The notes under the pieces: generated by a model | Databases searched by the model: none | The model's input: only the letters and a program-made list of their open reading frames with translations | What the model was told of the DNA's origin: nothing | Assembly: GCA_038238115.1 (NCBI GenBank) | Contig: JBBRYB010000044.1 | Span: 1 to 23,463, forward strand | Direction: 5' to 3' | Length of the DNA: 23,463 nt | Origin: JBBRYB01 sp038238115 | Lineage (GTDB): Bacteria > Actinomycetota > Actinomycetes > Propionibacteriales > Nocardioidaceae | Position numbers and translations under genes: made by a program | Shown here: in pieces, positions 15,204 through 23,090 of the stretch | How positions within the stretch are numbered: the stretch's first letter is position 1 | Layout: every line of letters starts with the position of its first letter

Positions 15204-18200
15204 TCAGACGTGACAGGTTTCCTGGTAGGGCCTATCGCCGAAATTTGCGCGCCACTCGACCGCCGTGAGGTCACGACCGGCGACTCGACAGGCGAAGTCG
15301 ACGGCGTAGTCACTGTCGGGGTCCCACTGGTAGACCGCACCGCCCCACAGACCCGCGATGAGCACCGAGTCCTCGTCCGCGCCGAATCCCGCCTGCGGAA
15401 GGCGCTCCGGAGTCGTGAGGCGCGACAGCAGCCGCCCGGTCTCTGCGTCCCACAACGCCACGGTGGCGTCCAAGCCAGAGGTCAAGATGCGGTCGCCGTC
15501 GGTGGAGTAGTTAAGTGAACTCACGATGTTGTGGGCGGTTACCGGCGGACGGAGCTGTTCACCCGTGTCGGTGTCCAGCACGAGCAGCTCGCCGCCCCCG
15601 CCGCCGAGAGCGGCGTGCCGACCGTCGGGGGAGGCAGCGACCATCCTTGCGTTGAAGCCGAGATCCCCTTGGTTCAGTACTGTCCCGGATGCGAGGTCGA
15701 CAAGGGCCCAGCCCGTGGTGTGGCCGACCCAGAACGCAGACGCGTCCTCGAATCCCGTCAGCGCAATAGCTGTGTGATTGTCTGGCCCAGCTGAGACCGA
15801 ACGTATAGATTCGTCGAGTCGTACGGCGCGACCGACGGGGGCCAAGGTGGCCGCGTCGAGCATAGTCACCCGTCCCGACAGCTCACCGACCACCAGCCGG
15901 CTGCCGTCTGTGCTGTAGTCGAGCCCGCTGACATATCTCCCCGACGGCCGGCTTTGCGCGGTCACGCCCTCGTTGCGCGCGTCGAAGACCCGCACCTCGC
16001 CGCCCGTGGCCAACGCGTAGTGAACGCCGTCGGGGTGCCAGCTCCCGTTGCCGTGGCGGTAGCCGCGGCCCCGATCGACAGGGCCGCCTACTGTCCCGGC
16101 ACCCACATTGAGGAACGTGACGTGGTCATAGTTTGGGTAGGCGATGAACTCGCCGCCAGGCGCTGGCTGTACCCCGCTCTCGTCGCCGAGGTCTGACGGG
16201 GTGGAGGCAACCTGCGCGACGAAACGGCGGTCGCCGTCGAGGTCCCAGTGCCGCAGGGAGCTGTCAGATCCAGCCGTGTACAAGGTCGAGCCGTCCGCTC
16301 CGAAGTCCACCAGATCGCCATCCTCCTCCAGCGGTACCTGTGCCCTCAGGGCACCGCTGGTGACGTCCCAGACGAGGGCCTCCCGCTTGTCCCAGTTCGC
16401 CGTTGCGACCAGGCTGCCATCGCCGGAGAAATTCACGGCGTAGCCACCGTCGTCGTTGCCTTGGAGGTGACGCAGCACGTCCCCGGTTGCAGCGTCGAGC
16501 AGCACCAGACCGTCCGCTGTCGCGGTGGCCAGCACTAGACCATCCGGGCTCAACGCCACCGGTCCGAAAGGATCGATACCGCTCACGGGCTTTGACGTGC
16601 CCGATGCGAGGTCATGGATCGTGAACGGCTGGGTGGTGTACATCGTGTTGCCGTCTGGGCTCAGCGCGACGAAGGGGTTGCCGTCCTGCAGTCGGAACAG
16701 CCGCGTGGCCTTGTCGAGCGACTCCAGGTCCCAAACCGATGCCCATGCGGTCGTCGACCGGGTCGTGTGTCCATGCCCCTGGACTCGAAACATGGTGGCT
16801 GCGAGGTGCTGTCCGTCCTGGCTGTAGGCAAGCTCAAGAAGCTGCCAGCGCTTCTTCGTAAGACCGCCGGGTTGCTGGTCGAGAGGCTTGAGGGTGTCCG
16901 CGTCGAGCAGCATGATCGGCTGCCGCGTTGGCGCCGCCACCGTGACCGCCAGCGTGTGGCCGTCGGGACTGAACTTCACCTCAGCGGTCTCCCACTGGAG
17001 GCCTTTGCTGCTCCCGGCCTGGTACTCCGCCAGCCGGTCACCTTGGTCGATGTCGTAGAGCCTCACGTGGTTGGCAGCGTCGTACGTCGCGACGGTGTGG
17101 CCGTCGGGGCTCACATCGAGATAGACGACGCGAGGGCCTGCCATCTGCGTCGAGGCGATCAGTTCGGGGTGCCGCCCCAACGTCGCCAGCAAGTTGCTTC
17201 GGGTCTCTGGTGTGTCGTCCAGCCGTACGCCGGCCGCTGCCAACAGCACCGCTTCGTCGATGTCGTCAGTGGCAAGTGCACGCGCGCCGGAGCGACCCGC
17301 CTCGGCAGTTGTTGCTGCCGCTTGAGCCACCGCTGCACTGTCGTCTGCGGCCCGTTTCTCCTGGACCGCCAGTACACCGGCGGCTAGGGCCGGAACGAGG
17401 AGGGCTGTCGCCGCGGCGAGCAGACCTCTCAGTCGGCGATTCACCCGAGCCTGGTGGCGAGCCCGCTGCTCCGCGCTCCGCTCCTCTGCCTCGGCGAGCC
17501 GCTCACCGGCCGCCAGAAAGGCTCGCTCGGTCCCGGTGAGGGCCGCCCCGGTTCGGTCACGCCAGTCAAGAGTCTGCGCGAGCCGGATTCCTCGGTAGGT
17601 CTCGCTGTCCGGCCGGCCAAGGGCGTCCCAGGCATCAGCCGCGTTCGTCAGGTGATGCAGAACACGCTGACCCTCGACGTCGTCGTCCAGCCAGCCGCGG
17701 AGCCGTGGCCACGCACGGGCCAGCGCCTCATGGGCCAGCTGCACGACACCGTCGTCGCTGGTGACCAGCCGAGCGGCGACAAGGAGGCCGATCAGATGAT
17801 CCTGTGCGGGTCCGCTGACCACCCGCCGCCGCGCGATGCGACTGCGCACCGGTTCGCCGTCCGTGCCCGGCATTACCAACCGGAGCATAGTGTCCCGGAG
17901 CAGATGCCGTTGATCAGGTGCGGTACGCCGGTACACCTCCTCTGCCGACTTGGCCACCGCTCCGCGGATGCCTCCGGACGCCCGATATGCCGACACCGTC
18001 AGCGTGCGCCCTTCACGACGAAGCCACGTCTCGCGCAGGGCGTGCGACAGCAGTGGAAGAGCGCCGGGCTCACCCTCGACCTCGCGGACGAGGAGGTCGA
18101 CGAGCCCCGGCTCGACAACGAGGCCGGCCTGGCGCGCCGGTCCTTCGACCGCCGCTTGCAGATTCTCGTCTGACATCGCTCCCAGCAGGTATAGGCCGCG

Positions 18201-19406
18201 CTCGACGAGCCTTGCGAATCCGAGATGGCTGGAGATGCCGCCCAAGTGGTCCGCGCGGAGCGAAATCACCACCGGCGCAGTCTTCGCATGCTCGACAACG
18301 TGTGCGAGGAAGGTGTCTCGCTCTGCCGCGTCCTCACATAGGGAGAAGACCTCTTCACACTGGTCGACCACCAGTATCTGTCCGCGCTTCGCTGGTCGAA
18401 GCCCGGCGAGTGTGTCAAGTGGATGCACGCCAGGAGTGCCGACGACGACGTCCTGGCCGGCACGTTCCAACCTCGCGGCGATGCCTGCGCGGACCAGCGA
18501 GGACTTGCCGCTCCCGGACGGCCCGACGACGGCCAGAACTCCCTGGTGGTTGAGCCGGTCGAGACAAGCCGCTACGTCGGCGTCGCGGCCGAAGAAGCTC
18601 TCGGCGTCGTCGACGTCGTACGGCGTCAGGCCTCGGTACGGGCACGCCGCGCTGCGCTGCGTATTCGCGACGTCGACGAGCAGAGAGGGCTCGTGCCGAA
18701 GGATGGCTTGCTCGAGGGCGTCGACGTCAGGACCTGGGTCGAGTCCCAACTCTTGCACCAACATGCGTCGCACGTCGTGCAACGTCCGGAGCGCGTCGCT
18801 CTGCCGACCTGCCCGGTACTGGGCGAGCGCGAGCAGGGTCCACCGCTGTTCGCGCAGAGGCGCCGCGCTCACCATCGCCTGGGCCTCGGCGAGCACCTCC
18901 CGGTGGTGCCCAGCCTGCAGCGCAGCTTCCAGCCAAAGATCTTGGGCCTCGAGCCGTAGTTCTTCGAGCCGTCTTGCCTCGACGGCGCCTGGCTCCCATT
19001 CCTCCAACTCGACCAGCGGTCGGCCCCGCCACAGCCCAAGTGCCTGACCAAGTGTGTACATGGCACGCTCGGACTCCCCGAGAGTCAGCAGCTCTCGCCC
19101 GCGCTCGACCAGCTGTCCGAAGCGATGTCCGTCGACCGTGTCAGCCCGCACCGCCAGTCGGTATCCCAGCGGCGAAGTCTCGATCGCCTCCTGCCCGAGG
19201 GCCTTGCGCAACCGCACCACACAGCCCTGAAGGTTCTTGTTCCACGAGGCGGGCGGCCGTTCGTGCCAGACGGCATCGGCCAGTTCATCTGCGCTGAGCA
19301 CCTCACCGGCTCGCATCGCCAGAGCCGCCAGCACGACCCGGTCACGAGAGCCCAACCGGATGGCTCCGTCGTCGACACTCAGCGGGCCGAGCACTCCGAT
19401 ACCCAT
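15204..19406 (-). CDS. AfsR/SARP-like BTAD regulator with STAND NTPase, TM segment and WD40 propeller
   Basis: 1400 residues from ATG 19406 (MGIGVLGPLSVDDG), the usual opening of this family; GTG 19436 or TTG 19442 would add 10-12 unlike residues. Order: winged-helix DNA-binding domain (about 2-90); BTAD helical domain (about 95-240, ending QELGLDPGPDVDALEQAIL); nSTAND1-type NTPase introduced by PYRGLTPYDVDDAESFFGRD, with P-loop GPSGSGKSS (295-303), Walker B ILVVDQCEE (344-352) and sensor arginine region ISLRADHLGG; a single transmembrane helix (about 660-681); then a WD40 propeller (about 750-1390) with many SPDG, DAATG and LWD repeats. It probably senses a ligand or envelope state through the propeller and switches transcription in an ATP-dependent way. 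It is divergent from the propeller-protein gene at 19550, and the gap carries phased heptamers. Confidence 0.93.
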   Translation of the reverse strand: MGIGVLGPLSVDDGAIRLGSRDRVVLAALAMRAGEVLSADELADAVWHERPPASWNKNLQGCVVRLRKALGQEAIETSPLGYRLAVRADTVDGHRFGQLVERGRELLTLGESERAMYTLGQALGLWRGRPLVELEEWEPGAVEARRLEELRLEAQDLWLEAALQAGHHREVLAEAQAMVSAAPLREQRWTLLALAQYRAGRQSDALRTLHDVRRMLVQELGLDPGPDVDALEQAILRHEPSLLVDVANTQRSAACPYRGLTPYDVDDAESFFGRDADVAACLDRLNHQGVLAVVGPSGSGKSSLVRAGIAARLERAGQDVVVGTPGVHPLDTLAGLRPAKRGQILVVDQCEEVFSLCEDAAERDTFLAHVVEHAKTAPVVISLRADHLGGISSHLGFARLVERGLYLLGAMSDENLQAAVEGPARQAGLVVEPGLVDLLVREVEGEPGALPLLSHALRETWLRREGRTLTVSAYRASGGIRGAVAKSAEEVYRRTAPDQRHLLRDTMLRLVMPGTDGEPVRSRIARRRVVSGPAQDHLIGLLVAARLVTSDDGVVQLAHEALARAWPRLRGWLDDDVEGQRVLHHLTNAADAWDALGRPDSETYRGIRLAQTLDWRDRTGAALTGTERAFLAAGERLAEAEERSAEQRARHQARVNRRLRGLLAAATALLVPALAAGVLAVQEKRAADDSAAVAQAAATTAEAGRSGARALATDDIDEAVLLAAAGVRLDDTPETRSNLLATLGRHPELIASTQMAGPRVVYLDVSPDGHTVATYDAANHVRLYDIDQGDRLAEYQAGSSKGLQWETAEVKFSPDGHTLAVTVAAPTRQPIMLLDADTLKPLDQQPGGLTKKRWQLLELAYSQDGQHLAATMFRVQGHGHTTRSTTAWASVWDLESLDKATRLFRLQDGNPFVALSPDGNTMYTTQPFTIHDLASGTSKPVSGIDPFGPVALSPDGLVLATATADGLVLLDAATGDVLRHLQGNDDGGYAVNFSGDGSLVATANWDKREALVWDVTSGALRAQVPLEEDGDLVDFGADGSTLYTAGSDSSLRHWDLDGDRRFVAQVASTPSDLGDESGVQPAPGGEFIAYPNYDHVTFLNVGAGTVGGPVDRGRGYRHGNGSWHPDGVHYALATGGEVRVFDARNEGVTAQSRPSGRYVSGLDYSTDGSRLVVGELSGRVTMLDAATLAPVGRAVRLDESIRSVSAGPDNHTAIALTGFEDASAFWVGHTTGWALVDLASGTVLNQGDLGFNARMVAASPDGRHAALGGGGGELLVLDTDTGEQLRPPVTAHNIVSSLNYSTDGDRILTSGLDATVALWDAETGRLLSRLTTPERLPQAGFGADEDSVLIAGLWGGAVYQWDPDSDYAVDFACRVAGRDLTAVEWRANFGDRPYQETCHV

Positions 19407-19448
19407 ACCCGTGACTGTCGACCTCCGATGACCCACTGTCAATCAACC

Positions 19449-19488
19449 GTGTACCGCGCGGATACCGATCGTGCGCGAACGGGATACC
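19449..19488 (+). promoter_or_regulatory. Heptamer repeats in 11-bp phase, candidate BTAD-regulator binding site
   Basis: GGATACC begins at 19460 and again, identically, at 19482, a 22-base step; a 5/7 match, GTGTACC, begins at 19449, 11 bases before the first. SARP/AfsR-type regulators are known to bind direct heptamers repeated every 11 or 22 bases just upstream of a -10 element. The site lies in the 143-base gap between the BTAD regulator gene and the divergent propeller-protein gene. Binding is inferred; the repeats are seen. The slot at 19471 does not match. Confidence 0.5.
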
Positions 19489-19549
19489 AGGTCGGACCAG
19501 AGTAGGCGCCGGACGCAGGCAGCCCCCTTCAACCTCCGAAAGGAACCTC

Positions 19550-20299
19550 ATGAAGACCTACTCACCCCTTTCCGGCTCATTCCGCTGGCGAGGGCGCAAC
19601 AGGGAGCCCGCCCTGGGGCCATACGGTCTGTCCTCCGGTCATCGGCGACAACGGCGATCCCGCCGTCTCGTGATGGTGGCAGCCTTGGCGGGTCTGACCT
19701 TGGCCTCAAGTGCGGTGCCGGCGGGTGCGTCACCATCACCCCTCGGCTCCGAAGGCCCCCTCGACATCCCCCGAGTTGCCGCCGACGCTTCGCCAGCGTC
19801 ATTTCCTGGAGCGAACGGCAGGATCGCGTTCCATGGGTACATCAACCGCCTGCCTGAGACGTACACGATTCGACCGAACGGCAGCGGACTTCGGCGGATC
19901 ACGCACAATACGGACTACGACAGCGACCCTGCGTGGTCTCCAGCAGCCGACCGGATCGCCTTCAACTTCGCCGTGCCTGACTCGGACGTGAATCCAGACA
20001 TTTGGATCATGGACGCCGACGGAAGCAGCCGGAGCCGGGTCACTCGCAGCAAGAGCGTCGATTTTGGCCCCACCTGGTCGCCGTCAGGGGAGTGGATCGC
20101 CTATGCGGCATTCCTGAATGAGCCGCCAGAGATCTACATCATCAGGCCCGACGGAACTGGAAGACTGCAGGTCACGCACAACAAGAGACCGGATCTGTAC
20201 CCGTCTTGGTCGCCCTCCGGAGAGTGGATCGTCTACAGCGGCTTCGACGGGAACGACCTCGAGATCTTTGTGATCAGGCCGGAATCGGCAGCGCTTTGA
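19550..20299 (+). CDS. Secreted TolB-like PD40 propeller protein, C-terminally truncated
   Basis: 249 residues. ATG 19550 follows GAAAGGAACCTC, a good ribosome site. A long basic n-region (HRRQRRSRRL) precedes a hydrophobic core (about 41-55) and an Ala-x-Ala cleavage site near 58-60, so the product is exported, possibly membrane-held. The mature part has repeated PD40/WD40-like blades: NGRIAFHGYINRLPETYTIRPNG, AWSPAADRIAFN...IWIMDADGS, TWSPSGEWIAYA...IYIIRPDGTG and SWSPSGEWIVYS...IFVIRPE (segments about 88-245). Only about three and a half blades are present, too few for a closed propeller. The frame ends abruptly with SAAL where DG should follow IRP, exactly where VOC-like sequence begins in another frame. 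This looks like a deletion or recombination junction. It is the divergent neighbour of the BTAD regulator. Confidence 0.8.
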   Translation: MKTYSPLSGSFRWRGRNREPALGPYGLSSGHRRQRRSRRLVMVAALAGLTLASSAVPAGASPSPLGSEGPLDIPRVAADASPASFPGANGRIAFHGYINRLPETYTIRPNGSGLRRITHNTDYDSDPAWSPAADRIAFNFAVPDSDVNPDIWIMDADGSSRSRVTRSKSVDFGPTWSPSGEWIAYAAFLNEPPEIYIIRPDGTGRLQVTHNKRPDLYPSWSPSGEWIVYSGFDGNDLEIFVIRPESAAL

Positions 20300-20432
20300 C
20301 CTCGCTGCGGCCGACCCCCCACGAGAGGTGGCGCGGCTGGTCGCGCTTGGGGCGACGCGACTCGGCGACCGAGACCGCAGCGTCGAGCTCGCCGACCCTG
20401 ACGGCAACGAGTTCTCCGTGGCACCATGCTGA
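20280..20432 (+). pseudogene. C-terminal remnant of a VOC-family gene
   Basis: In the +3 frame relative to position 20280 the translation reads FDLAAADPPREVARLVALGA then TRLGDRDRSVELADPDGNEF and SVAPC before TGA 20430-20432. This is the standard end of a Glyoxalase_6-type VOC protein, with the helix of the last beta-alpha unit and the closing DPDGNEF strand. No start or N-terminal part exists; upstream the same bases are the end of the propeller gene. About 50 residues remain of an expected 120-140. It marks a breakpoint at about 20280-20293. Confidence 0.72.
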
Positions 20433-20578
20433 TGGTCAATTCAGTGAGTCCACCACCCATTCGGTGAGTCGCGCGTACGGCGCCCAGGAACTCCGGACCA
20501 ACGGCCAACTGGAAGCACGGGCCGCCGGGATCGTGGCATCGAGCGGGCGGCTCCACAGAGTCGTAAGGCGAACGTGGC

Positions 20579-21243
20579 TCAACCCTCGAGGATGGTGATG
20601 AGGTGCTGGGCAGCATCGAGATGCATCCCGACGAGGAAGGAGCCGACTTCCAGGAGTCGTCGCAGACGCGAGGACGCATGCTCGACGATGTCGGCCAACT
20701 CGTAGGCAATGTCTGATGTACCGAACTCCTCGAAGTCGATCAGTCGGCACGTGGTGCCGTCCCACAAGACGTTCGTGAGGTTGCCGTCCCCCACGGCCAA
20801 CACCGCATCGGTCACTCGATCGCGGTAGGGATCATCTGGGGCAAGCCAGTCCCTTGCGAGATCCAGGGCCTTGCCAACAAGCGCGGGCTCGCGGCACTCG
20901 CCGAGGTCGTAGCCCTCGCAAGCCCACTCTCTTACGAGAGTCGCATCACCGATGGTCCATAGGCCCGCTCGGCGCTCTGAAGGTCTGCGGGCGCCGAGAA
21001 CAGTCGACGCAGAGCCGTCCTCAGCGCCTGGACCTGCGCCGGTCTCAGGGGCTGCGTGCCGAGCGGTACACCCGGTACTCGTGACATCACGACTACGGGG
21101 TAATCCCCTGCAACCTCTCAGGAGAGCGGGAGAGGGGCCAAGCCTGGAGCATGGCGCGCTAGCGCCACCAATCCCGCCCATTCTCGATCCGCTTCGCCGT
21201 TACTCCAGGACACGAACCGTTTACGGACGACGCTCGCATCCAT
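20579..21243 (-). pseudogene. APH/choline-kinase-like phosphotransferase, broken by a stop and a frameshift
   Basis: Pieces of one aminoglycoside-phosphotransferase-fold kinase lie in order on the minus strand. From ATG 21243: VVRKRFVSWSNGEADREW (Lys of the N-lobe and a helix-C-like Glu) to an in-frame TGA at 21120-21118. The same frame resumes with EVAGDYPVVVMSRVPGVPL (hinge) to TAA at 20934-20932. The C-lobe continues in another frame: REWACEGYDLGECREPALVG, VGDGNLTNVLWDG (catalytic loop, GDGN form with the Asp kept), LIDFEEFG (the DFG-like metal site) and SDIAYELADIVEH, to the stop at 20579. At least two lesions, a nonsense codon and a frameshift near 20934-20990, make an intact product impossible without correction. 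The N-terminus and C-terminal helices also look short. Substrate unknown. Confidence 0.75.
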
Positions 21244-21369
21244 CGTGAGCCGGTGTGTGCACGCCCATCAGTGTGCCGTCCTGTGGTCTGCACCCACCCA
21301 ATCATCGCGAGTACTTGCGGCTCGCGCACTTCCCCCGGGGGGGTCCGAGAGCAGGTCGCATGCGGCGGT

Positions 21370-21384
21370 ATGACGCACCGTCAT
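21370..21384. repeat. Short perfect inverted repeat in an intergenic gap
   Basis: ATGACGCACCGTCAT is a perfect 6-3-6 palindrome about 125 bases upstream of the VOC gene start at 21510 and about 125 bases beyond the phosphotransferase remnant. Nearby, CGCGAG and CTCGCG (21306-21311 and 21321-21326) form a second 6-9-6 inverted repeat. Either could be an operator or a transcript hairpin; no T-tract follows. The rest of the 21244-21509 gap shows nothing else I can name. Confidence 0.3.
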
Positions 21385-21509
21385 CGCCATGAGCCTGCGG
21401 TTCGCTTGGCGATGCTGCAGCACGTCGAGCGCGACAGAGAGCCCGACCTGCAGCCACGATTCAGGCTTTAACGCCAGATGGACCACGTCGACGGTCCTAC
21501 TCTGGGTTG

Positions 21510-21944
21510 ATGGCAAACGTGAAGCAGGTGCAGGTGACTTTCGACTGCGCGAATCCACGAGCTGTTGCGGAGTTTTGGAAGGCCGTGCTCGGGTACGTCG
21601 ACCCTCCAATCCCGCCCGGGTTTGATTCGTGGGATGCTTTTGATGCCTCGCTTCCCGTTGAGAGCCAAGGCTCGACTTGGGCTTGCCAAGATCCGGACGG
21701 GGGCGGCCCACGATTGTTCTTCCAGCGGGTGCCCGAGGCCAAGACGGTGAAGAATCGGCTACATCTCGACGTACGAGTCGGGGTGGGGCTGACGGGCGAC
21801 CAGCGAGTCTCTGCGCTTGAGGCTGAAGCGGCTCGACTGGAAACGCTCGGCGCTCGGCGCCTGCGTCTGCTACCTGCCGATGAGGAAAACGAAGCGTGCC
21901 TGGTGATGCAGGACGTCGAGGGCAATGAATTCTGCCTGGACTAG
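21510..21944 (+). CDS. VOC (glyoxalase) superfamily protein
   Basis: 144 residues from ATG 21510; the TTG just before it is a less likely start. One VOC-type domain pair: VQVTFDCANPRAVAEFWKAVLGY (strand-helix unit), WACQDPDGGGPRLFFQRVPE, NRLHLDVRVG, ALEAEAARLETLGARRL and the closing CLVMQDVEGNEFCLD. His in RLHLDV and Glu in GNEF are at the usual metal-ligand positions. This is the Glyoxalase_6-like group, with no assigned substrate. It seems to be the only intact gene between 20.3 and 23.0 kb and has a plain, weak ribosome region (CTGGGTTG). It is not the source of the remnant at 20280, whose C-terminus differs. Confidence 0.85.
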   Translation: MANVKQVQVTFDCANPRAVAEFWKAVLGYVDPPIPPGFDSWDAFDASLPVESQGSTWACQDPDGGGPRLFFQRVPEAKTVKNRLHLDVRVGVGLTGDQRVSALEAEAARLETLGARRLRLLPADEENEACLVMQDVEGNEFCLD

Positions 21945-22037
21945 CGCTGCCCACGCGCGAGTCGGCCCCGCGGATCACCGAGTGCCTGGGCCATTGGGTC
22001 GTCCCGGCGGTGATCAGGGCCTCACGGTGGCCGGTCG

Positions 22038-22506
22038 TCAGGGCACTGTGCGTCGCATGACGCAGTTGCCCGCGCCTTTGGGACGAACGAAATCGAACCC
22101 GGCTTGCTCGAATAGGGTCCTCGTCCCGTTATAAAGGACAGACTTCTTCCTGCCGCCGGTGTCGCTTGTCCACGACTTGCAGGTGATCCGATAGGCGGGC
22201 AGGACATCGAGCTCCTCCTCGTACTGCTTGCGGTGATAAATGTTTGGTAGCTCTTCCGGGGACCCGTACTCGCACCATGCGACCACCTCGCTACCGTCAT
22301 AGACCCGGGCCGCGTGCGCGCGGTCCTCCTCGACGAGGCGGCGCTTGAGCGAGCGGTTGGCTTCGTAGGTGCGCTCCATGTCAGTGCTCATCGTGTGAAA
22401 CCACGTGCACCAGCAGCCACCAAAGACGCCGTTGTGCCGTTCGACCATGGCGGCGAACCCGTCCCAGGTAGCGGCCGTCAGCGGCTTGAACCACGCATGC
22501 GCTCAT
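22038..22506 (-). pseudogene. GNAT-family acetyltransferase, frameshifted and internally deleted
   Basis: The original start is probably ATG 22506, behind GAGGAGAAGTG, but that frame drifts after three codons. The family sequence (AWFKPLTAATWDGFAAM, then VERHNGVFGGCWCTWFH) continues one frame over. The remainder is recognisable: RAHAARVYDGSEVVAWCEYG, SPEELPNIYHRKQYEEELD and LPAYRITC. The following 40 or so residues, where GNAT proteins of this type have the acetyl-CoA loop (R-x-x-G-x-A) and the EGYP strand, are missing, and the text jumps to DTGGRKKSVLYNGTRTLFEQ and AGFDFVRPKG to the stop. Without motif A it cannot bind acetyl-CoA normally. Lesions: a one-base frameshift at the 5' end and an internal deletion near 22140-22180. 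Confidence 0.72.
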
Positions 22507-22845
22507 CACTTCTCCTCGGCCGGTCCGGAACCTGGCGTGCCGCACACCGGCGGAACGCATCTCGTACAGGGTCGCACCCAACCCGGACGGTGCGCGTCCG
22601 CAAGCAGCGCGCTCCCGAAATGGTGGGCAGGCCCCCCGCGTCCAACGCGTCGGGAGACGCCCGTCCCGGGACATTCAGCCCCGATCGACGCACATATTCG
22701 CAATCGAGGGTGGATCCGCGCCGGGGGCTCTGACTCCCGGCGCGCGGCCGGTCTGCCAGCCGCTGCCGATGCTAACCTTCCGTCGGCATGGCCCGGTGAG
22801 GTGCAGTCGCCAGCTCCTGAGGCACCCACGGATGGCCAGGACCAG
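22507..22845. other. 339-base stretch without a recognisable gene
   Basis: This holds the ribosome-site bases of the GNAT pseudogene (22507-22517). The plus-strand frame that leads into the FAD-oxidoreductase remnant is open throughout, but its translation here is Pro/Arg/Ala-rich and matches no part of that family. I see no promoter, RNA gene or mobile-element end. It looks like non-coding debris between two broken genes. Confidence 0.5.
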
Positions 22846-22929
22846 TTGCTGGACGTCAAGGATCGCTATGACCCGGGCAACCTCTTCCGGAACAACAACA
22901 ACAACATCCGTCCGCGGGTGAGCGCCTAG
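22846..22929 (+). pseudogene. Last codons of a berberine-bridge-type FAD oxidoreductase
   Basis: The frame ending at TGA... 22927-22929 (TAG) reads LLDVKDRYDPGNLF followed by RNNNNNIRP and VSA. The sequence L-x-x-V-K-x-R-Y-D-P-x-N-L-F-R-x-N-x-N-I is the hallmark of the C-terminal BBE segment of FAD-linked (PCMH-type) oxidoreductases. Upstream codons in the frame do not resemble the family, so only about 27 residues remain. An (AAC)5 tract makes the Asn run one longer than the usual FRxNxNI, suggestive of slippage after function was lost. Confidence 0.65.
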
Positions 22930-23000
22930 CGATCCTGGAACGAGGTCCCGGCCAGCCCCACCGACAGAGAACCGACAACCGGCCGCTTTGGCCCCTGGCG

Positions 23001-23051
23001 CCAAGAACCGACAGAGAGGTCGCTCCGGCGACCTCGTTGTCGGGTTCTTGG
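23001..23051. terminator. Large inverted repeat downstream of tRNA-Ser, possible terminator
   Basis: CCAAGAACC (23001-23009) pairs with GGTTCTTGG (23043-23051), GACA with TGTC, and GAGGTCGC with GCGACCTC around a TCCG loop, a stem of about 21 pairs with minor bulges. On the minus strand it lies 40 bases beyond the tRNA-Ser 3' end, where a terminator or processing signal would be. It lacks a T-tract, which is common in high-GC actinomycetes but leaves termination unproven. CCGACAGAGA in its left arm is repeated at 22961-22970. Confidence 0.5.
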
Positions 23052-23090
23052 GGTGGGCGCGGGCGGGACCGCTCCCGCCTTGGCAACACT

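Noticed and set aside
20433..20578. Near-repeats TTCAGTGAGTC and TTCGGTGAGTC as an operator related to the pob/pca palindrome
   Set aside because: They share only a few bases with TTCCACTCAGTGGAA, are not palindromic and have no intact gene nearby to control.
21268..21978. A 236-codon minus-strand frame around the VOC gene
   Set aside because: It runs opposite a clear VOC domain and shows no consistent family; a short helical-looking stretch near 21400-21480 was not enough to call a remnant.
22405..22845. A 174-codon frame ending in the BBE tail, as one intact gene
   Set aside because: Only the last 27 residues resemble a known family; the rest is Pro/Arg-rich and overlaps the GNAT pseudogene.
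22961..23017. CCGACAGAGA repeats as a CRISPR or tandem array
   Set aside because: Only two copies, no regular spacers and no cas genes; better explained as part of the hairpin region.
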